From Dysidea avara (taxonomy: Eukaryota; Porifera; Demospongiae; Dictyoceratida; Dysideidae), in the NCBI RefSeq assembly GCF_963678975.1, contig NC_089272.1:3654359-3718358 (forward strand): DNA of 64,000 bases, in the 5' to 3' direction. The position numbers and the translations under genes were made by a program. The first letter of the stretch is position 1. Each line of letters starts with the position of its first letter. The notes under the pieces were generated by a model. That model did not search any database, was not told where the DNA came from, and worked only from the letters and a program-made list of their open reading frames with translations. Shown piece by piece: positions 22,481-35,563 of this stretch.

Positions 22481-23310
22481 GGCATGAAAGGAGCTATTGT
22501 TAATACACAATTTAAAAGGTGCATGGGACGAATTAACATCTGCAATGGATCAACATGCACCCATTACTTTACCAGTTAAAGTGCTGTCTAAAAGTGCACA
22601 ACATAGTAGCACATGTACAAGGAAGGAAAGTGTGCTGAGCACATACTTATAACCAGCTAGTATAATGATAGATGATTAACTGAGTGAGCAGTAGTAGTAT
22701 ACCAGTCAGTGGTAGCCATGTTCTGGTATAGTACACATTATTTGCATGCCTGCTAGCAATTGCAAGGTTCCAGGCAAATGTGCATTATGTGCTATCTGCT
22801 GTTTCTATGAGCATATACACAGTAGGAGGGCACAGCTCAAAAACAGCTAGAAGCTGTCATGGATAAAGAAGTTGACCAGACATCGACAACTGGATGAAGG
22901 AACTTGACAAGACAGATACAAGGGGGAATATCCTAAAATCTGTTTGCCCCAAGTATCTGTTATGAAAACATAATAATCACAAGTGTAAGTTTTAAATGTC
23001 AGATTTTCTGTTGTATAAACTATTCCACAAATTAAAGTAATTCTATGCTTGGCAGTGTCTGTTACATTACTCTTTAATATGCTTCTCTCATCTTATATCA
23101 CTTGATATCAACAGCACCAATCTGGTGAAGCCTGGAAACTTGAAACACTGTAAAAGCATAGCATACATACACAATGATAGCCACCATATTATTTGTACGC
23201 ACTCTCAGTTTCTCCATAAACTCCACAGTGGAGTTGACATTTACTCTACTCCACACCAACCATCATGTAAATGGCACCAGTTTGGTTGTAAGGTGCTTCA
23301 ATTCCACTAA
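22480..23310 (-). pseudogene. Tyrosine aminotransferase 3' end (copy 2), broken
   Basis: Minus strand: the penultimate-exon remnant (about 23310 to 23205) reads TGAIYMMVGVE and then TAG. The last-exon remnant (about 23153 to 23042) reads CFKFPGFTRLVLLISSD and then shifts frame by a two-base insertion. Compared with the intact exons at 63017-63364 it is clearly decayed. The part from 22480 to 23040 corresponds to the 3' flank and is shared with 15296-15960. Confidence 0.7.
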
Positions 23311-23989
23311 AACTGATAATTCTATTATCCTTTTTCTATTTTCATCTGCAATTATAGGTAGGGAATGTTTTTCTGCCACAGCTATATACAACAATAGCCA
23401 CAGTATCCTTGTCTATCAACTTCTATATTAATTTTGATCAAGATTACCTTCCCATTGTCTATCAGGCTGGAGACACAATAACATCACAAGCATGAGCTAT
23501 ATGACATGATATCATTTACCAGCTGATTCAGTGTATAATACAGCGGGACTAATCCTAGGGCTTTGTGGTATAGTCGTACTGGTGTAGAAGGGTAGGGGTG
23601 GAACTGGTATTAACAAGTTCTGGCCAGTACAGTGAAATCCTAGCCATGATAAGATAAGAGACGTCAGTGGCAAGATATTTACCAATTAACGCAGCATTTA
23701 TGAATGCAGTATACACTCTGAGAGGAGGCTGAGGAGCCTCTGAAGATGTGTGGCATTTAGCTACTGCTTGAATTGTCTATAGCACACAATAAACCTGTAT
23801 GTGAGGACACAAACAAGATTCATGTTCTACCGGCCTGTGCATGAAGATAGGAAATTTTTTTGATACATTATTACAGTATATTGAATGCTTGACCACAATA
23901 TTGTCCTCAAGAGGAAAAACAATAATATTATGTAGTGTGTCTGTAGGAATTTGATTTACTACCTTCAACTATGGAAAGCATGACACAAA

Positions 23990-24830
23990 AACAGATCTGC
24001 AAATTCAATCCACACAAAAACAACCATGCTGTGAAAAAATGGTGTGGCCTTAAAAAGCCTGGATGATAGGGACCCGCCGATTATGCTGGCATAATAATGA
24101 GCATAATAGCACCCATAATAATGAGCATAATAGGTGCCTGAAAGCATTGAACATAATGCTAGCATAATAGGCAGAACACTTGTGCAATACTATAAATTTT
24201 TGCTTATCAAAATACATATCCCACAAAAAGATCGATATACTCTAATAGAACAGTCAGTAACTCTAATAAATTATCATGTAGCTGACTGTTCTATTAGAGT
24301 ATATCGATCTTTTTTGTGACATGCATTTTGACAAACAAGGATTTACAGTCTGTGCTTCAACCACTTACTGCTTTCCCATAAAGTGCAAAGTTATTAAAAA
24401 AATATGGGAACCGAGGTAAAAATATTGAGCATTATTTGAGCATAATAGGTAAATATTGAGCATTAATTTAAGCATATTAGGTAAATTTTTGAGCAGTGCA
24501 GCATAGCATAATAGGTAAAATAATGAGCATAATCGGCGGGTCCCTACTGGATGAAAAAGTAAACTTAAAGGTGGCAGCCAAGAAATGGCTGCAATGATGT
24601 AATGCTAATACATCTTAACAATGCACACAGCCATTATTAATATTTTTTACTGTAACATTAACATCATTGCAGCCATTTCTTGGCCACCACCTTTGATTTC
24701 ACAACTTTTTCACCCAAGCTTTTTAAGGCCGCACCATTTTTTTCACAGCTTGGCTGTTTTTGTGTGGATTTCACTTCTTTTTGTACTTAATAAAGCCTCA
24801 AAACCAGACTATGGCTGACTTTGAGGTGAT
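23990..24830. repeat. Palindrome repeat interrupted by a hAT-like MITE
   Basis: It is a member of the palindrome family (AACCATGCTGTGAAAAAATG ... CACAGCTTGGCTGTTTTTG) and is followed by text like that flanking R1 (ACCAGACTATGGCTGACTTT). The left arm is split at 24059-24554 by the MITE described next. Confidence 0.75.
24067..24546. mobile_element. hAT-like MITE, 480 bp, 8 bp target duplication CTGGATGA
   Basis: The termini are TAGGGACCCGCCGATTATGC and its inverse. CTGGATGA flanks it at 24059-24066 and 24547-24554. Subterminal repeats of GAGCATAATAGG-type words fill both ends. The centre (24228-24312) holds an inverted pair of the dispersed CTCTAATAGAACAGTCA motif. Confidence 0.9.
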
Positions 24831-26073
24831 AGTGTCTGATATCAAGTGGCTGAATAATCTGAATTGAATCAAACACACATGTGGGTCTTGTTTGACTGTA
24901 TGTTGGCCTCTGACCTTCCATTGCATGGGCACTATTACATATTACACCATCCTTCACCTTTTGACTCTATGAGGGCTTGTGGTATAACAACATGCACCAC
25001 TGAAAAAAACTGTCTACAATGATAAAAATCCAAGTTGGGTCGGTATCTCCAGATGGCTATCATGTAGCTGTACATGTGATGTGCTCTGTGACATAGCCCA
25101 GTGGTGAGCTACAACTACTGTATGCATACTGTATTTATTTGGTTAAATTTCTTACAAAAAATCAATGCAGCGACTATTCAAACTAAACCACTACTGCATG
25201 GCATACAAAAACACAGGTGTCTAAAAATCGTCGTATATTAATTTATAGTATTTGACCTTATACTTTAAATAGAATAAAAGGATGTCAGATGGATTAGTGA
25301 AACAGTTGAAGTGTGAGCTCAAGCAACTGCATACACTGCTCACTAGTGAAAACTATCTGCATCATACCAGCTGGTTGTGCGTCTTCATTTTGTACTTCAG
25401 CAGTACAATAGACCCTCAGTTATCCAAACCCCAATGTGTCTCAGGAAATGAAATTGTTCAGATAACCAAAGCCCATACATTTATATACAGTGCTCTGTTG
25501 AAATAACTACACTTGTACTCAAAATACTCTAATAGAACAGTCATTTAAATTTTGGATAAACATAAAGGGGTCAGGTATCTGATGAGGGTCTACTGTAATG
25601 ACATAAATATAAACAAAGCCTCATTATGCAATCTATATGCTTAAAACATCGTGTAGATGTCCTGGATACTGAAAGTGTGTTGCAAAGAAGCCTAAACATC
25701 ACATCAAGGACATGCAAATAAACCTTTTACCTACTCTATTACAACACATAGGACAAACACACAGATGGACAAACACATTGGCAATTTGCCTGCCCTACTA
25801 ACAAAAGTGCTCTATGATGCATGAGCCAGTGTTTGAAAAACTGTGAGCATAAAATTCTTGCTTTTGTTTGTTTTTTATGTTGAATGCACTGGTGTAAGGA
25901 AGACTCACTGAAAAACTGAACCACATTCCTGTCAAGACAGACAACTGCAGGTTTGATTCGATCCCCACCTATGTCACAACTTTTTGATGCACCTTTTTGT
26001 TTTCTGTGCATTCATCTGTTCTACACAAGTTTTTATCAACTAACTTGATTTGCTGCAATATTTGAGTTACTTG
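24831..26073. other. Gene-free part of unit A
   Basis: From about 25190 it is collinear with 49650-50540 of unit B. No coding features. One dispersed motif copy at 25524-25543 (matching 49993-50012). Confidence 0.5.
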
Positions 26074-26080
26074 ATGACAG

Positions 26081-26124
26081 CAAGAGTTCATAACATATAT
26101 ATTTATATATATTATGAACTCTTG
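26081..26124. mobile_element. 44 bp micro-MITE with 7 bp target duplication
   Basis: A hairpin CAAGAGTTCATAA ... TTATGAACTCTTG flanked by ATGACAG at 26074-26080 and 26125-26131. Unit B has the empty site with one ATGACAG at 50539-50545, proving an insertion after the duplication. Confidence 0.92.
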
Positions 26125-26214
26125 ATGACAGGTATTTAATTTCACTAAAATCCCACATCGATACATGTTAGGATTCTAAGATACTATGAACTAAAAGTTG
26201 GGTTTTAAAAGGGG

Positions 26215-26290
26215 TGCACAAAAATGCCACCATCTGGAATTGGACCCACAACCTCAAGTTGGGCACTGTACCGTGCACAAACAATGGTAA
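26215..26290 (-). repeat. tRNA-like SINE head (truncated)
   Basis: On the minus strand GGTTGTGGGTCCAATTCC resembles a B box region. The paralogue at 50625-50700 of unit B has the longer version, including an A-box-like GTTCAAGTGGTACAG. About 150 bp present in unit B are missing here. Confidence 0.5.
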
Positions 26291-26945
26291 GTAAGCAGTC
26301 TGATGGACAGATTAGAATAGATATAGATCACCAGTTTGTTTGGCTAGAGAGTAGCAATGATGTACAGAAACTGCAACCACCACAGGTAGTTGGTGTCACA
26401 TGTCTTTGACAAAAGACCAACCTAATCATTAACGTAACGTTTTAAAAATTTCAGTTCATTTATAAACAGACAATAATGTGCATACCCTGTGACCATTTGT
26501 GCATAATAACAAACACATTACAACAAATAAGTGTTAAGTGTTTTGATTGGTTAATTTGCTTCAGTTACAACACTGTCACTACGTGGCTTCCTCACAATTT
26601 CATCTGATTGGGTAGCTAGTGATTTGAAATGCTGTAAAGGAGTAATTACAATGTAAATACACATAAACTTTCATGATCATCGAGTTGCATGTATGTACAA
26701 ATAAAAGGTATCTCTCAATTACATTAGTACATACAGGGATATGCCCAGAGTGCATGGTCGATACCGATCACCACTTAAATAAAATAGCCAACACTACCTC
26801 TCACCAACCACTACAGATTCACCTCTGACATACACTACAAAGTTAAGGTCCCACACTACTTTTCTGGACCCAACCATATCTCTTGTAGCCACCACTACTG
26901 TAAACCTGAGCACATCACTGTACATGTGGAGATACACAATTATAA

Positions 26946-27277
26946 TCTAATCCAAAACAGCCAAGCTGTAAAAAAAGAGTGCGGCCCTCAAAAAGGCTAG
27001 GGTGAAAAAAGATGTGAAATCCAAGATGATGGCCAAGAAATGGCTGTGATGGTAGGTTAATGGTAAAAATTTTAATAGCAACAATTCAGGTGAATTTTGG
27101 TGCCAAGACCAAGCGGCACCAAAATTCACCTGAATTGTCGTTATTAAAATTTTTACCATTAAGCTACCATCACAGCCATTTCTTGGCCGCCACCTTGGAT
27201 TTCAAATCTTTTTTCACCATAAACTTTTTGAGGGCTGCATTCTTTTTTTACAGCTTGGCTGTTTTGGATTAGATTTC
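26946..27277. repeat. Palindrome P1
   Basis: The termini are CTAATCCAAAACAGCC and its inverse. The arms are long and the centre is near 27110. It is related to the shorter 47446-47622. It marks the left border of about 3.93 kb of sequence missing at the matching point of unit B (51500-51520). Confidence 0.8.
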
Positions 27278-27430
27278 ATTTCATTTTGTATTTGTATATA
27301 TAGGCCTGCTTTGGGACTTTTTAAACCTATCTTTTTTTCTTTACCACAGGAAGAAGAAAAGATGATCATGAAGCTTTAAATATTTCTGATTTTATCAGTA
27401 AAAGTATAAATTACATAATTATATAATACA

Positions 27431-28820
27431 TATCAAGACACACGGTAGTGTGTCGTGCGGCCAAGAAAGCCGGCGACCACACCGTGAGTATATTTACAGG
27501 AAGAAAGAAAACAGCTTTTTCACGCATGCATAGCTCCATGGCCTCTTCTCCAAAGCACACTATTTTTGCATTATAGCTGTCCTCCAGGTAGGGTACGCCA
27601 CACAGCAAATTAGATTAAATTCGCAACAGCCATTTGCGAGATATGGGCATCCAAAATTTCGTTTTAATTTCTTCGTTTTTTTCTTCTTATGCCGTACGGG
27701 GGGCTACGGGGGCTTTGATTTCTTTTCGCACACTTTGCAAAAATTGCTATAAAATGCAAACGTGTAACTCGATTGCCTCGATCTTTGGCACAAATTAAGA
27801 ACGTGTAACGGTGGATTCACGTACCAAGTTTGTTGTAAGTCTGAGTAGTATTCAAGGAGTTATGGACGTTTATTCATGTAAAAACAGATCAAACTTCTGT
27901 CACGGCTACAGGGTAAACCAAGCATAGAAATAACTTGAAAATTGGTGTGTAGATAGGCTGATCATCGTAGCAGTGCCTTTTGATAGTTTGAATAGCAATA
28001 GAGTTACAACAACAAAGTTATAAAGCAAAAACTAAGCAAGTGTAAAATCGTGGGATCGAGATACTCTAATAGAGCAGTCACCACGGGGTAAAAAAGGTGT
28101 GCAAAAAATGTCAATAAAAAACAACTTACCAGAGTTCGAACCAGGGACCTCCATACCTAACACCTCCATCCTTAACCACTGAACCACTGCTACCTTGACT
28201 GATCACCTTACTTAATTTCTGCTTTATAAATGAAATTTCTAGTTGAAATCTGCTTATAGTCAAACGTTTGTAATTTCATAGATCTACCAATAGAAGTTCT
28301 AGACTGTTCTAGAACATTCTATGTATGTTCTATTAGAAGTCCTCAAAAACAATCTGCACTCTATTAGAGTATTACAATAATATTATCAAATATTGAATTA
28401 AATCATGCAATGAAATATATTTATAAATCTGTCTTCAATAATCATCATTGTATCTACATAGAAAAGAAGAAATGTGAGTAAAGACAAACCTCAAAGTCAG
28501 CCATAGGCTGGTTTTGGGGCCTTGTAAAGTACAAAAAGGAGTGAAATCCACACAAAAACAGCCAAGCTGTGAAAAAATGGTGCGGCCTTAAAAAGCCTGG
28601 GTGAAAAAAGTTGTGAAATCAAAGGTGGCGGCCAAGAAATGGCTGCAATGATGTTAATGCTAAAAATTTTAATAATGGCTGTGTGCATTGTTAAAATTTA
28701 TTAGCATTAACATCATTGCAGCCATTTCTTGGCCGCCACCTTTGATTTCACAACTTTTTTCACCCAGGCTTTTTAAGGCCGCACCATTTTTTCACAGCTT
28801 GGCTGTTTTTGTGTGGATAT
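27431..28820 (-). mobile_element. Composite repeat R1, second copy (inverted, uninterrupted)
   Basis: It has the same modules as 3060-5253 in the opposite orientation: hairpin end (27434-27460), conserved block, motif ATACTCTAATAGAGCAGTCA (28061-28080), tRNA-like head (28130-28197) and palindrome (28540-28820). It lacks the hAT-like insertion and so gives the empty site for it. The two copies differ at few positions, so they moved recently. Confidence 0.8.
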
Positions 28821-28825
28821 TTATT

Positions 28826-30878
28826 ACAGAACTTTCCATGGTGGTTTCTTTGTAACTGAACACTCTACAAGGTCTAGCTGATCTCTCTACAGGGTGAATT
28901 GTTTGTAGCCGAACGATGTACAAGGTAACTTCTTCTAGCTGATCTCTCTACAGGGTGATTTGTTTGTAGCTGAATTCTGTACAGGTGATTTGTTTGCAGC
29001 TGAGCTCTTTACAGAATGGTTTCTTTGTAGCTGAACTCTCTACAAGGTGACATCTCTTGCTGATCTTTCTACAGGGTGATTTGTTTGTAGCTGATTTTTT
29101 TACAGGGTGATTTGTTTGCAGCTGAACTCTCAGCATGGTGGTTTCTTTATAGCTGAACTCTCTACAAGGTGACTTCTTCTAGCTGATCTTTCTACAGGGT
29201 GATTTGTTTGTAGCTGAACTATCTACAAGATAACTTCTTCTAGCTGATCTCTCTACAGGGTGATTGTTTGTAGTTGAATTCTGTATAGGTGATTTGTTTG
29301 CAGCTGAGCTCTTTACAGAATGGTTTCTTTGTAGCTGAACTCTCTAGGTAACTTCTTCTAGCTGACGTCTCTACAGGGTCACTAGTTTGTAGCTGAATTC
29401 TCTACATGGTGGTTTCTTTGTAACTGAACTCTCTACAAGGCAACTTCTTCTAGCTGATCATTCTACAGGGTGATTTGTTTGCAGCTGAATTCTGTACAGG
29501 TGATTTGTTTGTAGCTGAGCTCTTTACAGAATGGTTGCTTTGTAGCTAAACTCTCTACAAGGTAACTTCTTCTAGCTGATGTCTCTACAAGGTCACTAGT
29601 TTGTAGCTGAACTCTCTACATGGTGGTTTCTTTGTAACTGAACTCTCTACAAGGTGACTTCTTCTAGCTGATCTTTCTACAGGGTGATTTGTTTGTGGTT
29701 GAACTGTCTACAAGGAAACTTCTTCTAGCTGATTTCTCTACAGGGAGATTTATTTGTAGCTGAACTCTTTACAGGTGATTTGTTTGCAGCTGAACTCTCT
29801 ACATGATGGTTTCTTTAAAGCTGAACTTTCTACAAGGTAACTTCTTCTAGCTGATCTCTCTACAAGGTGATTTGTTTGCAGCTGAACTCTCTACATGGTA
29901 GTTTCTTTGTAGCTGAACTCTACAAGGTGATTTCTTCTAGCTGAACTATCTCTTTCCATAGTTGCATGAACTCTCTACAAGGTAACTTCTTCTAGCTGAT
30001 CTCTCTACAGGGTGAATTGTTTGTAGATGATCTTTCTACAGGGTGACTTGTTTCTACCTGATCTCTATACAGGTTACTTGTTTCTAGCTGATCTCTTGAA
30101 TTCTCTTCAGGGTGACTGCTCTATTAGGATAACTGCTCTATTAGAGTATCTTGATCTCGCACTTGCTACACCAAGTTGGATTTCGTGTTGTAACTCCGTG
30201 GCTTTAAGTCTGATTCTTCTACACCAATGAAGAGCCTTTCTAAGTTGATTACTCCATCTATACAACGATTTTCAAAACATTACCCCAAGCGGTTTATCTG
30301 GTAGGCGTGGCAAGCAGTGAGAGAAGACCATCATGATTATGATGAAAGTGTACAACATTAACAACAAAAAAAAACAAAAAAAGAGAGACAAGTATGTGAA
30401 TCCTCGGACTAACATGCGACCACAGACGGTTTTTTTATTAGCTAATCTCGATTGCGTAATTGTTACACACTGTTATTTTTTTCGTTGTATCTTCCTGGTT
30501 GTTAGCTCGATTTCTTTCAAACCACAAAAGGTTTGAGGTTCAATAGTTAACCTATTTACCCACCAATTTTCAGCTTCTTCCCATACGCGGTTTACCCCGA
30601 GGTTTACCCTGTAGGCGTGACAACATATTCATGTTATTTTTTGTGAATAATCGCTCATAACTCTTTACCTGTTTATCGTATTCCAGCCAAAGTTGGTACA
30701 GAGATGCGCCTTTATACCCCCTTTCTGTGTGCCAAATTTCAAGGCAATCGGATATGGCGTACTGTTTTATAGCAGTTTTTGTAAGTGTGCGAAAAGAGGA
30801 AGAAAAATAAGAAGAAAAAACGAAGAAACTAAGCCAATTTTTGAAGTCGCATATCTCCACACTACTATGTGTCTTGAT
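28826..30878 (+). mobile_element. Minisatellite-bearing composite element E1
   Basis: It begins ATTACAGAACTTTCCATGG, carries about 1.27 kb of short tandem repeats, then the dispersed motif (30113-30150) and a conserved block (30150-30860). It ends in a degraded copy of the hairpin end (CACACTACTATGTGTCTTGAT). The inverted element at 42477-47033 has the same order and both ends. Right after 30878 the sequence of unit B resumes (TTAGTGGCACTGCCTCCC, 51513). Confidence 0.75.
28836..30112 (+). repeat. Minisatellite array, unit about 28-31 bp
   Basis: The units follow the pattern TCTCTACARGGTGA, then a variable half (TTTGTTTGTAGCTGAAC, CTTCTTCTAGCTGATC or TTTCTTTGTAGCTGAAC). Each contains AGCTGA. 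Subtypes alternate in a higher-order pattern. It is not a CRISPR array: there are no unique spacers. Confidence 0.9.
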
Positions 30879-30879
30879 A

Positions 30880-31569
30880 TTAGTGGCACTGCCTCCCCTG
30901 GGTTAGCTATTACGTCCTATAGGTTTATACCTAAAGCCTTGATACAATGAAAAGGTTTAATTGATAATCTTTCCCAACAAAAGACCAATACTCAGTGGCA
31001 TCACAGTAAAATTTTACCAAACACTCCAAAATACAAAGCATGAGGGATGTAGGAGCATGCACCCCCCCTTGGAAATATTTGAAAAATTAGGTGTGAAGAT
31101 AATCGATTTTGTATGCTTCACACGCTTACAGTGATTCTCTCCCATAATCCTATAGAACCACTAAAACCAAACGCCTCTCCCTATATTTCAAAACAACCCC
31201 CTTCTCCTCTCCCCCCAACTTAACATTCTGTATTGAGACTTGAGATGACATAAAAATGGTTATCTACTATATACTTTTGAAGTGTGTGTTACCCAAGCAG
31301 TAAACCATTGAAATACTCTAATTGAATAGTCAATGCTCTAATATGGCATTCTAAATTTGAAAATGCTCTCCTTCTCTACTATCTTTCATCTTCTTCTTCA
31401 GATATAATTGTCAACAGTGATCCATTTTCTAAACATGTTGAGGATATTTATGCTTCCATTGTTACCACCAACACAATCAAAGTATGTGATCCAGTTCACA
31501 GTCCTGGATATTATAAAACTTGGATTGGGCCTGGTTGACCTTGACCCACCCAGTTTAAATTCCAGCATG
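30880..31569. other. 3' flank of the IFT46 pseudogene
   Basis: It is collinear with 51510-52020 of unit B. It contains the counterpart of the tentative last IFT46 exon (about 31483-31509) and otherwise nothing recognisable. Confidence 0.45.
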
Positions 31570-32439
31570 TATGCAGAACTAACATACCTGAGAATTCTTA
31601 AATTCCATATATAAAGTAAACAGCACATGAAGAGAATGAATCTTGTTCTTGTACACTGGAATATCTAACATGTCTGTGAGAGCAACACCACATGTGATTA
31701 CAGTATAGAAACTCCTAAAGACTTCACATGAGTGCATACACTGTCACAATTTTTATAGATTAATGGGAATCGAAGGGATGTGGGCATACTATGTAGCTAC
31801 ATGATTATACTAGTTAACTCACTGCAGATAATGTCCACAAATTGTGACAGACTACAGTCCAGTTCAGCTGACGGTAGTTCCACCTACAGAGCATATAACA
31901 ATCAATAAAACACACACACACACTATATTTATACATTGTGTGTACACTGTAAGTATGAAGTAAGCACATACAGTACACTAAACGTTTTATCACACACACA
32001 TGGGAATTGAGTGTTCAAAGACACACACATGCGTGCCGTGACCATGTGTGTGACATACATACTCATCACTCACACTACACAGTACACAGTACACACACAT
32101 ACTGTGTACAAGTAACAAAGTAAAGTTTTCAGCTACCATCACGTCTTCCCAATGAACCAGCACTGGGGCACCTGTACGCTACTCAGGTGTCATGAGTCTG
32201 AGTATACATGCATTGAGCTGGATACTTAATAGCTCGTGTTTGCTCTTCACACCTCTACTGTCATCAGTAATCACCTGGTTGGATGAAACACTATTTCTCT
32301 TGAGAAAAATTCACTTTTAGCTGTTTTCTCTGGGCTAAGCTCAATACATTCTATATGAGGCTGTACTGTGTCCCACAGGTGTGGGGGCACCTGAAATCAC
32401 ACCTGGACCTTCATCTGTTGGTGAGACATAAACCGTTGG

Positions 32440-32660
32440 CATTTGCTTCCCCAGTTAACACTGGTATTCATCAATGTTGCAGCTGAGTGGGTTGCTTCCC
32501 AGTTGGCCACCAGGTCACTAGGTCTCTATTTAAATAGCTGGATAGACTGGAGTAACTTGAGCAAACTTTTTTGCTCAAGGAAACAACAATAGTAACTGGG
32601 CATAACCGGGAATCGAACCTGGAACCTTTCAATTACCAAGCCAATGTTCTAGCCACTTAC
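32440..32660 (-). mobile_element. tRNA-derived SINE with LINE-like tail
   Basis: On the minus strand the head has an A-box-like GTGGCTAGAACATTGG and a B box GGTTCGATTCCC about 30 bases apart (32598-32660). It is followed by TTTCCTTGAGCAA, a word common in L2/CR1-tailed SINEs. The same insertion is in unit B (53870-54066), so it predates the duplication. Confidence 0.65.
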
Positions 32661-32682
32661 ACCCACACACATGTGCTGCACA

Positions 32683-32687
<5 letters not shown>

Positions 32688-32714
<27 letters not shown>
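32688..32714. repeat. (CA)n microsatellite
   Basis: A pure CA run beside exon 8 of the IFT46 pseudogene. A longer run at the equivalent place in unit B adjoins the exon 8 donor. Confidence 0.9.
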
Positions 32715-32716
<2 letters not shown>

Positions 32717-34019
32717 CACACCACACCCACATTAATATGTATACTATTTAACAATTATGATTATGATTATGATTAAATACGGGTAAAGGCACAGCCTGCA
32801 TACCCGAGTTCTTCAAACTGTGGGGACCATTCCTGCATCAGTGTCTCAATGTTTGGTAGATTCCTACACAACAATGAAGTGTTATTGTACATACATAGTA
32901 AACCATAACAATCCATCCATCAAAATAATGTCACACTCACTTGGTATAGTGCACTTTAGCAGCTGGCTTTTGTCGATGGAGATCACTGTATTGTGATAGT
33001 GACAAGTCACAGATAAATGTACACATAATGAATTACGTATACAAGTACATATTCACTTGCATATTAGTAATTAAAATTTATCCAAAACATAATTACATGA
33101 CAGTTATTGTGTGTAGATTGTATCAAACCATACAGTAGTACTGTTTCAGTAGGGATTGTGCCTAAAGTGACAAGCACCGCCTAAAATGCTGCTTTTAAAA
33201 ATCATCCTAGAGACACCTTACATGGCGAAAATCATCTTTATGGAATAATATCAGTCCCTCCAATATCAGTCCATCCAATATCATATACAACGTTAAAAAC
33301 AAGAAAACACATAGCGGTCAAATATACGCAGAATGTAAAAAAAATCACTGAAACTCGAATTTTCATCTGCCAGCCTACCTGCTAGACCACACTTGCAAGG
33401 CTAGAGGCCAAATGAAGCAGCAAACAGCCACCATTTTATGCCATAAAAGCAAACTCACCAGTTGGCATGTGCCTTTTGGAGTTCGAATGAGTGTGTGCCC
33501 TCTGTGTCTTGCCTTTTTTATCTTCTGGTCATCCTCTTCTTCACAAATAAAACCATATAATTTTCCGTATCAACACTTTCCAAGCAGCATATTTAATTGT
33601 TTAAAGGACTTACGTAAAAGGTACTGGATACCTGGTAGATTCTTGTAACTTCACAATAGGTTCAAGACCACACCCATTAATGATCTTGATTGATTAATAG
33701 CGATAGAGTGTGGAGACCGCACCTCTTAACAGTCTACTTGATCATGACCCCTTATTGTTGGTCTATTTGTATTTACAATGCTAGCACAGTGAAAATATGA
33801 AATAGTGACATACCCCCTGGTAGGTGAGATGCTGACTTGAGATACTCTAATACAGAAGTCACACTAACATCTATATAGCTGTATGCTATAGTAAAAAAAA
33901 ACTAAGCGGACTAGTATAATAATTATGTCAATGTAGGGATTTTCCCACCAAGCTATGCTGCTGTAATACCATCATTCATCTATTGTTTCACTACTTTTTA
34001 ACGTTCGGATCTCTACTTC

Positions 34020-34911
34020 CATACACTATGATAGGAGTGTATAGTAGAGACCACAAAGGAGTAGGCGTGGCCCACAAAATAAAATCACTCAAAAAACAGC
34101 CTCAATTTTCCCTGACGACGATGAAGCAGTATTGGTTAGGTAAAACTAAGCCCAAACAAGCTTTCAGATCGATCTGAAACACTTTCAACAAGTTGCTATG
34201 GAATTTAAAAAAAATTATTAAACAGAATTTTCTACTGACTGACTAAGTAACTGACTGATGCCTTCAGACAAGCATAACTCGATAACAGCTAAGGCTACAG
34301 GCTTGATTTTTTCACTGTTTGATGTCGCTTCGGGCTGAGAGGTGCCTTTTGACATACCGCAGTATGTACAATGCATTCTTCATGGACTTACCAGTGTCAT
34401 CCTTTGTGTCCCATTCATCTTTGCTGACAGCGAAAAATATCAATTTGGCGGTAGCACATGATGGCTTCCTTTCGTAACGGAAATTGTCCGTATTTTTCAT
34501 AGTGGCTGTTTTGATTGCAAAGGTGTTTTTTGAACAGTTCTTGGTTCGTACTGCTGTGGAACGGGTTGAACATAGCTGACAATGAAGTGTAATGGATACT
34601 TCACTTTTCAGACGATAACTGATATAACCGGGGAGTGCGGCACTATTTCTTTCGGTATGTGTGGATTGCAGAGGTGCTTTTCGAACAGTTCTTGATTCGA
34701 ATTGCTGCATAACAGGTTGGACAATCTTAGGCCTTCCACCTGGTTCAGCACAACTTCTACTTGCCATTGTGCACAAATGAACAGAAGCTCTATATAGAAT
34801 GCTTACATAACCTAAATCAGCAGAATTAATGCTGAATAAAAATGTTTTATAGTAGCATTTGCAGGCATCACCATCTTCAAAGAAAAGTGTTAAGTGGTTT
34901 ATATAGTGCAC
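34020..34911 (-). repeat. Dispersed repeat with a coding-like stretch
   Basis: On the minus strand a 199-codon frame ends AKSDIKQ-like (RHLSARSDIKQ) just before GTGAAAAAATCAAGCC. The copy at 37604-37830 (plus strand) has the parallel text RHVSRRSDVEQ followed by the same non-coding words and the GACTGACT / TGATGCCTTCAG tail. The amino-acid-level match suggests either a small element-encoded exon or simply conserved repeat DNA. It replaces the part of IFT46 intron 5 and exon 6 that unit B retains. No known domain. Confidence 0.45.
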
Positions 34912-35563
34912 AATACCTTTTTATGTAGGATTGCTTGAGAAACCTTTCAGTTAGTTCTAGTTCTTGAGCTAAAGTTTTAATGGTTTTGGTTTAGTTCTAG
35001 TTTTTGAATCAAAAATTGAAAAAATTTTAGTTTAGTTTTAGTTTTAGAACTAAAATAGACCACATTTTTAGTTTAGTTCTAGTGTACTAGAACTAGAATT
35101 AAATTGCTGTACTAAAACTAGATTTAGTTCTAGTTCCTTAGAACTAAAACAACACTATTACATACATATGTATATTAAAAGATAATCACATAATCTTACA
35201 GTCACAAATGTTAAGCAGTATACACCAATGAAGCTTACCACAGGTTTGATATTGGGTTGTTTGGCTATGACCAAACGGACAGATCCACTGTACCAGGAGC
35301 TCATAAGTGCCGCTTCAGCGCTTATAAACTCCTGACTGTACACACGCAATCTCCACACAGTACACAGTTACACATGTATACACAGCAACTCACCCAGTTA
35401 AGGTAGCATGATCATCTTCATTGGATTCACTCTCACTTTGTTCACTCTACTCATCAGCTGGCTCATACTGGTACATCCTACCACCTCCTCCCTGACCCCC
35501 TCTGTCTTCTTCCTCGTGCTGTTGTTGTTGCTGCCGCTGCTCCTTGTAAGTTCTCATTCTAAC

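Noticed and set aside
26947-27272. Two 70-codon frames of nearly the same sequence on opposite strands
   Set aside because: They are the two arms of palindrome P1 read outward, not genes.
28836-30112. Regular short repeats that could suggest a CRISPR array
   Set aside because: The variable halves are a few recurring types and not unique spacers, the genome is eukaryotic and no cas genes are present. It is a minisatellite.
32598-32660. Possible tRNA gene (A and B boxes, minus strand)
   Set aside because: The acceptor stem does not pair, the T stem has a mismatch, and the sequence continues into a SINE tail shared with 53870-54066.
33430-33545. Possible extra IFT46 exon (KIKKARHRG frame with a GTGAGT donor, minus strand)
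   Set aside because: The counterpart in unit B (55430-55520) is frameshifted and does not resemble IFT46; the true exon 6 was found at 56088-56155.
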